NCBI GenBank assembly: GCA_963556045.3
Contig: CAUVYA020000002.1
Span: forward strand, 62,001-126,000
Source of the DNA: UBA4781 sp963556045
Lineage (GTDB): Bacteria > Chloroflexota > Anaerolineae > Anaerolineales > Anaerolineaceae
Direction: 5' to 3'
Length of the DNA stretch: 64,000 bases
The translations under genes and the position numbers were made by a program. Position 1 is the first letter of the stretch. Every line of letters begins with the position of its first letter. Shown in pieces: positions 1-6,859 of the stretch. The notes beneath the pieces were generated by a model, which worked only from the letters and a program-made list of their open reading frames with translations, ran no database searches and was not told the origin of the DNA.

Positions 1-1
1 G

Positions 2-892
2 GAATGCATGATTGGTCTTGGACCTGGTACTGCAGTTGACCCCATGAAATTTTTAGAGGAAGTAAAGCATTTTCGCCTTCCACCGGAAAAAGTACGGATA
101 GATCGACGATGCCCGATCATTACCTCAGCTAATATCGTAGATGAAAAAGCCAACTCAAACATGAAAGCCATCGGCAGTACATTTAGTGGAACAGGGATTG
201 CTATGGCTCATGCGGCGTTGCGAATTGCTCCTATTGCAGAGGATATTGAGGAACTGAAACCTTATCTAGATGATGTGCCTGCTATAGCGAACGATCTGGC
301 AAAAATCGGAACCATTAATTTGGAAGGCACACAGGGGACATTTCTTTCCAGATATTATGGAGAGTACCCGAATGTCACTTCAGTGGATGTCACTGCTCCA
401 TCGGTGGTGGCAGGAACAGGTTTGAGTTTTCGTGAAGTTCAAGATGTAATTGTGGCAGTAAAAGCATTACCCACTCGTGAGGGAAGTGGTCCAATGGGTG
501 AGGTGGAAGAATTCACACCCGAAGAGATGGAGAAATTAGGTATTACGGAATATAGCTCCATTGTCGATCTAAAGACCGGTGAACATCAGATACGCAGGAA
601 AGCAAAGAGTATTGACTATAATCTTCTCAAACGTATCATCATGGTAAATGGTGCGAACAAACTGGCACTAACTTTTGCTGAACAGTATGATCCTGATGTG
701 CAGGGTGTCACAAAATGGTCTTGTTTAACGAAAAAAGTGCGAGAACTGATTGATAAAATTGAAACTATGACCAACATGGAAGTCTCACTGGTCAATACAG
801 GAAAGCAATTCTATTGTATTGCCAGCAAGGCGGAGGATTTACCGGACGTTAGCGATGCGATAATGCAGCGATTACGTACCTATATTGAATAA
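2..892 (+). CDS. purA: Adenylosuccinate synthetase, archaeal-type, 5' truncated by window edge
   Basis: This enzyme joins IMP and aspartate using GTP, the first committed step to AMP. The visible part matches the shorter archaeal-type PurA. It includes a GTQGTFLSRYYGEYP motif (IMP/aspartate-binding region), a PTREGSGPMGE segment where the family has TRVGSGP/TRVGAGP, and a C-terminal NGANKLALTF stretch resembling the NGATQIALT of methanogen enzymes. The N-terminal P-loop lies upstream of the window; the frame is open to base 2 and the first in-frame ATG (8) is internal. The gene ends at a hairpin shared with the convergent phosphoribosyltransferase gene. A purine function next to an HPRT-like gene is consistent. 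The identification is firm; the full length cannot be seen. Confidence 0.85.
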   Translation, partial: ECMIGLGPGTAVDPMKFLEEVKHFRLPPEKVRIDRRCPIITSANIVDEKANSNMKAIGSTFSGTGIAMAHAALRIAPIAEDIEELKPYLDDVPAIANDLAKIGTINLEGTQGTFLSRYYGEYPNVTSVDVTAPSVVAGTGLSFREVQDVIVAVKALPTREGSGPMGEVEEFTPEEMEKLGITEYSSIVDLKTGEHQIRRKAKSIDYNLLKRIIMVNGANKLALTFAEQYDPDVQGVTKWSCLTKKVRELIDKIETMTNMEVSLVNTGKQFYCIASKAEDLPDVSDAIMQRLRTYIE

Positions 893-896
893 TCAG

Positions 897-938
897 TAAA
901 AGGATCTCTTATTTAATTCATCCGTAAGAGATCTTTTT
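897..938. terminator. Bidirectional intrinsic terminator between purA and hpt-like gene
   Basis: An 11-bp stem (901-911 with 925-935, one G-U pair) has a 13-nt loop. It is followed by a T-run on the + strand and preceded by A residues that give a T-run on the - strand. It sits between two convergent genes. Confidence 0.7.
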
Positions 939-951
939 AATAGATATTTTT

Positions 952-1644
952 CTACTTCTTTTCCAATTGGGTATCAACCCATCCTTGACCTTGCGGTGTG
1001 AGCACGCGGATATCTTTGCAATCGCGTCCGAAATTTCTGTAATCTAATCCAAAACCGACAATGAATTGATCAGGTATAAATAATCCGACATATCTTATTT
1101 CAGGATATGTATTAAACCCATCTAAACCTTTTTTTCGCCATTCTGAGTTCTCAGGTTTTTCTTTGAATAATAAAGTACAGATATCCTGCTGGCGGACTGC
1201 TTGAGAGACTAAATAATTATAGATGGCAATAATTGTGGTTGATGAATCGATCACATCTTCCACAATAATAACCAATCTATCATGTAGTGATGGACCTGAA
1301 TAGGAGGTGATCTCAACTTCCCCGCTGCTGTGAGAGCCTTTGTAGCTTTTAGCAGAGAGTTCTGCAGAATCATAGGTAAAGTGTAGCAGATCCAATTCTT
1401 TTTTTAGGTCGGTAAAGAAAGGCACTGCACCTTCCCGTAAACATAAAAGTACTGGTACATTATTAATATAATCTCGGCTGTAGTAAATATTTTTTGCAAC
1501 TCTATTTACGATTAAACCAATTTTATTGCGGTCAACTATGATCTCTCCAAGCATGTTTTCAGGAATCAAATTCATGATATCTCTCAGCTCTCGGTTTGCT
1601 TGTATCATACTTGATATCCATAAACCTGTTCTTAATAAACCCAT
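952..1644 (-). CDS. hpt: Hypoxanthine/guanine phosphoribosyltransferase-like protein
   Basis: Type I phosphoribosyltransferase that should salvage hypoxanthine or guanine with PRPP. The PRPP-binding loop reads VIIVEDVIDSSTT, close to the VEDIIDTG loop of HPRT. Upstream is the LLCLREGAVPFF segment, and near the C-terminus FIVGFGLDYRNFGRD corresponds to the FVVGYGLDY signature of bacterial Hpt. At 230 aa it is about 50 aa longer than typical Hpt because of an N-terminal extension. An internal ATG at 1605 would shorten it, and no clear ribosome site decides between the two. It lies convergent with purA, which fits purine metabolism. The specific substrate is inferred. Confidence 0.75.
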   Translation of the reverse strand: MGLLRTGLWISSMIQANRELRDIMNLIPENMLGEIIVDRNKIGLIVNRVAKNIYYSRDYINNVPVLLCLREGAVPFFTDLKKELDLLHFTYDSAELSAKSYKGSHSSGEVEITSYSGPSLHDRLVIIVEDVIDSSTTIIAIYNYLVSQAVRQQDICTLLFKEKPENSEWRKKGLDGFNTYPEIRYVGLFIPDQFIVGFGLDYRNFGRDCKDIRVLTPQGQGWVDTQLEKK

Positions 1645-1707
1645 CCTTGAGGGGATCGGTCTTTAAGGAAAATTTCGTGAAAGCTGAAAATGTATGGTCT
1701 TGCTTTT

Positions 1708-3183
1708 CTATTCAATATTAAAGTAGTTATAAACTGCCGTAGAAATATTGGCGGTCAACAAATTGGCTGAATCAAAAATAAGCTGAACCGGGTGGTACAT
1801 CGCCACACAGATGACATAGTCGCCACCCGGGCTGTATACCAGCCCCACATCAAGGATAGCATGCATCAGTCCATCTGCTTCCGTGATCCAGCCATGTTTG
1901 TGCCCAAAGCGAGTGCCGTCCGGCAGACCGGCTTGCAAGAGCACGGCTATCTTGTTGCGGGTCAGATAGGTGATCATGGTCTGGCATTCATTCTGACTGA
2001 CCACGTTCGGCAGAAGGGCACCGAAGGTGCCGCCTCCATTTTTTGCACACTGATATATATCTTCAAGCAGCATACCCATATCAGCAGTTGTGGTCTGGTT
2101 GTATGGATCAGGGTCGGTGGTGTAATCTGTGCGTGAGTTAGCAGGCGTGATAAAACGTTCCAGCAGTGGCGCGCCAAGATAAAAATGACCGGCTAAAAAA
2201 GTGTTTTCAAGACCGATATCTTGCATCATATCGGTTACGAACAATGGTCCGAGAGTAGGGCTGAGATAGGTTTCCATCAACTCATCGGCTGGATCGTTCT
2301 TGGATTGTTCGATCATTAATTCCATCAATTCGGCTGCCGCCTGGGGGGTGGGTTCAGAAAGTTCTTTGAACACCGACACCATGATAGGGATCTTGATGGT
2401 GCTGGCAGCAGTGAAAGAAATGCCGGGGGTGTAATCTATTCCGTTCTCATACGCGAAATTGATCTCTTTGCGAGATTCCAGGTCAAGAATATAGATTTCG
2501 GTCAACCCATCATAGCCGGATTCATCGATCAACTGTTTCAGCAGTACTTCCAGATTCTCAATGGTTGGTTTGGGTGGATCCACTTCTGTGATCACGAGAT
2601 TCACCATGCGCATGGATGGTGATTGCAGAGCCTGTTCCACATATGGCAGCGATGCTTCCACATCCAAAACTTCGCCTGGACTTCCTATTTGAAAATTAGT
2701 GCTGCCTGCGATGGGTTGTGATTGTTCGGGTGCATTATCATATCTGGCAGCGATCTCATCATAGAGAAACATCTTGAGCTGTTTTTCATCAATAGTGTAG
2801 CTGATGGGAGTCTGCTGCGGATCCGCGCTGCGGTTCCACAGGTAATTCCAGAAGGAAAGCCAGAAGGAAGCATTCACACGCTGCTGATCAGCGGAGGCGA
2901 TCATGCTGTCAATATCCAGTTGAAAACCAAGAGAAGCTGGTTTGACTGTAAATACTTCTTCTCCATAGTACACCTCAACAGGGTAGTTATATGCTTGAAT
3001 TACCCTGTCGGCAGCCTGCTGCTGGTCAAGTCCACCAACGGGGATACCGGCGATGACCGTTCCGGCGGGAAAACCTGCTCGCAAACGGCTGAAGCGAACT
3101 AATTCCATGACCAGAATGACGGCTGAAATAATTAATAATGCGATCGCGATCCAGCGCAACAGAGAAATTCTCTGTAATTTCAT
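1708..3183 (-). CDS. Membrane-anchored serine hydrolase (class A beta-lactamase fold) with peptidoglycan-binding-like domain
   Basis: A single transmembrane anchor (residues about 11-29) leads into a YoaR/PG_binding_4-like region (about 40-155), followed by a beta-lactamase-type serine hydrolase domain (about 215-490). The catalytic motifs can be seen: S261-T-I-K264 (SxxK), S294-K-N296 (SxN position) and K429-H-G (KTG position). The N-terminal domain and the anchor place it outside the membrane at the cell wall, so a D,D-peptidase/penicillin-binding role is as likely as antibiotic hydrolysis. It is transcribed away from the CNB gene, and the 50-bp gap should hold both promoters. The family call is good; the reaction is unproven. 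Confidence 0.75.
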   Translation of the reverse strand: MKLQRISLLRWIAIALLIISAVILVMELVRFSRLRAGFPAGTVIAGIPVGGLDQQQAADRVIQAYNYPVEVYYGEEVFTVKPASLGFQLDIDSMIASADQQRVNASFWLSFWNYLWNRSADPQQTPISYTIDEKQLKMFLYDEIAARYDNAPEQSQPIAGSTNFQIGSPGEVLDVEASLPYVEQALQSPSMRMVNLVITEVDPPKPTIENLEVLLKQLIDESGYDGLTEIYILDLESRKEINFAYENGIDYTPGISFTAASTIKIPIMVSVFKELSEPTPQAAAELMELMIEQSKNDPADELMETYLSPTLGPLFVTDMMQDIGLENTFLAGHFYLGAPLLERFITPANSRTDYTTDPDPYNQTTTADMGMLLEDIYQCAKNGGGTFGALLPNVVSQNECQTMITYLTRNKIAVLLQAGLPDGTRFGHKHGWITEADGLMHAILDVGLVYSPGGDYVICVAMYHPVQLIFDSANLLTANISTAVYNYFNIE

Positions 3184-3233
3184 ATATATCTCCTACTTCT
3201 AGAAATTCCATTTTACCAGAATGGCATTGAATT

Positions 3234-4940
3234 ATGAAATATTGGATATACTTAAATCGTATGCAGGTAAGTAAAGAGAAGATCTTCAATCATGTGAAAA
3301 ACAGTGCGTTTTTCAAAAATGTCCCTGATAATTTCATCCAGTGGATGATAGATCGGTCGCAGGTGCTGCAATTTGAACAGGACCAGTTGATCTATGAACA
3401 AGGTGCAGCTGCTGAGAAAATGTACCTGCTCGTCAGTGGTGAAACTACACTCTATATAGAAGATGAGGATCAGGAATACCTCATCAACGGGTGCCAGCCA
3501 GGGGACGCATTTGGAGTGGAAGTGTTGGCAAGCCAGGCATTACGATTGACGTATTCCAGGGCGATGAAGAATTCCATTCTATTAGCGATCCCGCAAAAAA
3601 TATTATTGCGCATAGCAGAAGAGTATTCTTCCTTCCGGATTCAGGTTGAACTGGCTTTACAGAGCTTGAATTTTCTATTAAAAAAACCAATGGACTGGCT
3701 GCAGGATAATGAGGTGGTTCACTACATCAATCGCGAACATCCATTGGTCCTGGCTTTTCGTGTGGTAAAACCACTGCTGGTTGCTTTAGCTCTGTTGATA
3801 CTCACATTTGTTTTTACGAATGCAGAAGTATTGACAGCCAATACGGCGCTGTGGACGGGCAGCCTTATCGGTGTTTTTTGTCTGGGTTGGGGAATATGGA
3901 ATGCCTTTGATTGGATGAACGATTTCTATGTTGTGACCAACCAGCGAGTGGTCTTTCTTGAGAAGATCGCGCTGGTCTATGATAGCCGTAAAGAAACGCC
4001 TCTCAATGCTATCCTCTCGATCGCGAAACACACGACCTTTTCCGGAAGGATGTATCATTTTGGAGATGTGGTGATGCGCACCTTCACCGGATTGATCAAA
4101 TTCAAGAACGTGGCAAACGTGGAAGACGTCATTACGATCGTGGAAGCGCAATGGTTGAATTTGAAGCATACAGCAATACAAGAAAATGATGATCCAGAAG
4201 ATGTTCTTCGTAAACAGCTTCTCAACGAAAGTATGCCTGATAATGGATCTCAACAAAAAAATATGAATTCGATAAAAGAGGAAACTATCTCACAGGAATA
4301 TCATGCAGATTTGTTCTCCCGTCTACTGCGTTTGCGATTGGTGGAGGGTGACACGATCATCTACCGAACGCACTGGTTCGTTTTCATCCGGAAAACCATC
4401 CTGCCGTTTCTTGGATTGCTGCTGAGTACTGTGTTCACTTTGGCGCCTCAACAGGGCTGGTTCGGATTGGTCGCGGAAGGCACCGGAACGTATCGGGCAA
4501 TCGTTGCTGGAATCGGTATTGTGATGGCAATCTGGTGGTTGTACAGTACAGCAGATTGGCGCAATGATTATTTCATGATCACGCCGGAACAGGTTGTGGA
4601 TGTATATCGCAAACCGGTTGGGATGGAGGAACGCCGCGCTGCTCCTATTCGCAATATCCAGACTATCGAATACAAACGGCAGAACGTGTTTGGATTACTT
4701 TTTAACTTTGGTACCGTTTTCATCCGTATTGGTGATGTGGAATTCACGTTTGATTATGTTCCCAATCCCTCGTATGTTCAGCAGGAGATATTCAGCCGTT
4801 TTCAATCTCTGAAAGACAGAGAACAAAAAGAGAATGCCTCTTTGAATAATGAACGTCTGGCAAATTGGATGGAAGCCTATCACAGGGTTTATCGTGACAA
4901 CGAACAATCTGATGGTGAAGAAGAAGAAACGCGAAACTGA
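3234..4940 (+). CDS. Cyclic nucleotide-binding domain / tandem bacterial-PH membrane protein
   Basis: The N-terminal part (residues about 20-140) is a CRP-type cyclic-nucleotide-binding fold with no DNA-binding helix-turn-helix. Two membrane modules follow. Each is a pair of hydrophobic helices (about 180-225 and 380-435) followed by a bPH_2-like domain (the first contains NDFYVVTNQRVVFLEK, the second NDYFMITPEQVVDVY). The two modules look like an internal duplication joined by a polar linker (about 310-350). The predicted role is a nucleotide- or ligand-sensing membrane protein; no enzymatic domain is visible. An ATG at 3261 is an alternative start; neither start has a strong ribosome site. 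It is followed by def after a gap containing TATAAT (4947-4952). Confidence 0.7.
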   Translation: MKYWIYLNRMQVSKEKIFNHVKNSAFFKNVPDNFIQWMIDRSQVLQFEQDQLIYEQGAAAEKMYLLVSGETTLYIEDEDQEYLINGCQPGDAFGVEVLASQALRLTYSRAMKNSILLAIPQKILLRIAEEYSSFRIQVELALQSLNFLLKKPMDWLQDNEVVHYINREHPLVLAFRVVKPLLVALALLILTFVFTNAEVLTANTALWTGSLIGVFCLGWGIWNAFDWMNDFYVVTNQRVVFLEKIALVYDSRKETPLNAILSIAKHTTFSGRMYHFGDVVMRTFTGLIKFKNVANVEDVITIVEAQWLNLKHTAIQENDDPEDVLRKQLLNESMPDNGSQQKNMNSIKEETISQEYHADLFSRLLRLRLVEGDTIIYRTHWFVFIRKTILPFLGLLLSTVFTLAPQQGWFGLVAEGTGTYRAIVAGIGIVMAIWWLYSTADWRNDYFMITPEQVVDVYRKPVGMEERRAAPIRNIQTIEYKRQNVFGLLFNFGTVFIRIGDVEFTFDYVPNPSYVQQEIFSRFQSLKDREQKENASLNNERLANWMEAYHRVYRDNEQSDGEEEETRN

Positions 4941-4999
4941 GCGTGTTATAATCCCAATAATATTTATTATAAAATTGATAATATTTGAAGGTTATGTTG

Positions 5000-5515
5000 A
5001 TGAAGAATCTTGAAGTGATTAAATTACCGCATTCAACACTGCGCATGAAAGCCCATGAAATCCGTGATTTCGGAGCTGATTTGCAGGAGCTGGTTGAAGA
5101 TATGATCGTAACCATGCGTGAACAGGATGGGGTGGGGCTGGCAGCCCCGCAGGTAAACCAATCCATGCGCTTGATCGTGGTGGAATACCCCGAAGATGAC
5201 AGCAGCGAAGATGCTGCGGCAAAATTATTTGTGATGATAAATCCTGTGATCGTCAAATGGTCGGATGAGACCGTAATTGGCATAGAAGGTTGTCTTTCTG
5301 TTCCTGATGTTGTGGGGGAGGTTGAACGGGCAGTGCAGGTGGAAGTGCGCGGCTTGAATCGTTATGGTAAAAAAATGAAGGTGCGCGCAAATGGATGGCT
5401 GGCACGTGTGTTTCAACATGAGATCGACCACCTGGATGGGGTGCTTTTTGTGGATCGAGCTACCCAGGTGTGGAAGCCCAGCGATCAAGAAATACAGCAA
5501 ATGGAACAGGTATAG
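5000..5515 (+). CDS. def: Peptide deformylase
   Basis: Removes the formyl group from the N-terminal Met of nascent proteins; a metalloenzyme of the cytoplasm. All three signatures are present: GVGLAAPQV (44-52), EGCLSVP with metal ligand C98, and QHEIDH with H140, E141 and H144. The ATG at 5000 is chosen because GAAGG (4987-4991) lies 8 nt upstream; in-frame TTG (4985) and ATG (4994) are too close to or overlap that site. At 171 aa it is of normal length. recF begins 15 nt downstream, so the two are probably co-transcribed. Confidence 0.95.
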   Translation: MKNLEVIKLPHSTLRMKAHEIRDFGADLQELVEDMIVTMREQDGVGLAAPQVNQSMRLIVVEYPEDDSSEDAAAKLFVMINPVIVKWSDETVIGIEGCLSVPDVVGEVERAVQVEVRGLNRYGKKMKVRANGWLARVFQHEIDHLDGVLFVDRATQVWKPSDQEIQQMEQV

Positions 5516-5530
5516 CTTAAACTTAAATCC

Positions 5531-6751
5531 ATGTTTCTCAAACACCTTTCCCTGACCAATTTTCGCACTTTCAAACGTCTGGAAGTGGACATCCCCCCTA
5601 ATGTAACGATCATGGTGGGCAACAATGCGCAGGGCAAGACCAGCTTTTTAGAAGCAGTGTATTTTTTCTCCACACTCACCTCAGTTCAGGCGGGGCGCGA
5701 TAGAGAGCTAATTAATTTTTTTGCTCTTGAAGAAGAATTACCTGTTGCACGGCTGGTGATGGAGTACTCACGCGCTGGCGGGGACCATCAGATGGAAGCA
5801 CGTTTGATACTGGGGAATGGGGGTAATGGGAATGCTCGTTTACGCAAAGAAGTACTGCTGGATGGCGTGAAACGTCCCCTGCAGCAGGCACTGGGGAATT
5901 TCAATTCGGTCATCTTTTTACCGCAAATGACCGAGATCATCGAAGACGGACCGGATGTGCGCCGCCGGTACCTGGATATGACCATCGCTCAGGTTTACCC
6001 GGGATATGCGCGCGAACTTTCTTTATATTTGCAGACCATCAGTCAGCGCAATGCGCTGTTAAAAACCCTGGCAGAACGGAGCGGCGATCTATCTCAGTTG
6101 GATTTCTGGGATGAACGTGTAGCGGAAAAGGGCAGTTTCATCATGCGTACGCGTATCCAGATGCTTCAGGAATTTGAACGACTGGCTTCATCCATCCATC
6201 TTGAACTTTCAGAACAATACTCCGGTTTAGATATCCAGTATGTACCCGGATTTGATTTTCTACGTGCCGCGCAATCCCAAAAATCGTTGGCTTCGGAAGA
6301 TGTATCAGTGAAAGATCAAGTCGTACCTGATCTTGAAACGCTGCAGCAGGCATTCATGGAAGGATTAGCTGCCATTCGTAATGAAGAGATACAGCGTGGC
6401 GTGACCACCATCGGACCACATCGCGATGAATTGCGTTTTCGTGCACATCAGGTGGATATTGGAACCTATGGATCACGTGGACAGGTACGCACAGTGATGA
6501 TGGCTTTGAAGATCGGTGAAATGCACTGGTTGAAAGAGAAAACGGGCGAATGGCCGGTGCTGCTGCTGGATGAAACCCTGGCAGAACTGGATCTGGCACA
6601 TCGTGATGCACTGCTCAACGCTCTGGCAGATTGTGAGCAGGTCATACTTACTGCCACTGACGCGGGTATGTTCAATCCCGATTTCCTGAAGAAATGCACC
6701 ATGTGGCAGGTGCAGGAGGGGCGCATTTTTTCTCAGGGGCAATCTTCCTGA
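5531..6751 (+). CDS. recF: DNA replication/repair ATPase RecF
   Basis: RecF loads RecA at gaps with RecO and RecR. The protein has the ABC-type ATPase layout: N-terminal MFLKHLSLTNFRTFKRLE, Walker A GNNAQGKT (30-37), and near the C-terminus a Walker B-like VLLLDETLAELD with the SxGQ-like region SRGQ just before it. At 406 aa it is slightly longer than the usual 360-380 aa. It is not next to dnaA/dnaN here but sits directly behind def. No damage to the reading frame is seen. Confidence 0.93.
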   Translation: MFLKHLSLTNFRTFKRLEVDIPPNVTIMVGNNAQGKTSFLEAVYFFSTLTSVQAGRDRELINFFALEEELPVARLVMEYSRAGGDHQMEARLILGNGGNGNARLRKEVLLDGVKRPLQQALGNFNSVIFLPQMTEIIEDGPDVRRRYLDMTIAQVYPGYARELSLYLQTISQRNALLKTLAERSGDLSQLDFWDERVAEKGSFIMRTRIQMLQEFERLASSIHLELSEQYSGLDIQYVPGFDFLRAAQSQKSLASEDVSVKDQVVPDLETLQQAFMEGLAAIRNEEIQRGVTTIGPHRDELRFRAHQVDIGTYGSRGQVRTVMMALKIGEMHWLKEKTGEWPVLLLDETLAELDLAHRDALLNALADCEQVILTATDAGMFNPDFLKKCTMWQVQEGRIFSQGQSS

Positions 6752-6859
6752 GAACCATTTAATAAATTCCTTCAACCAATTCGCGATTCGTGATCTAAAA
6801 TAATAGATACGTATTTTTATGTTGTCAATTAATTCATTTTGATCCATCGCAGAGGATAT

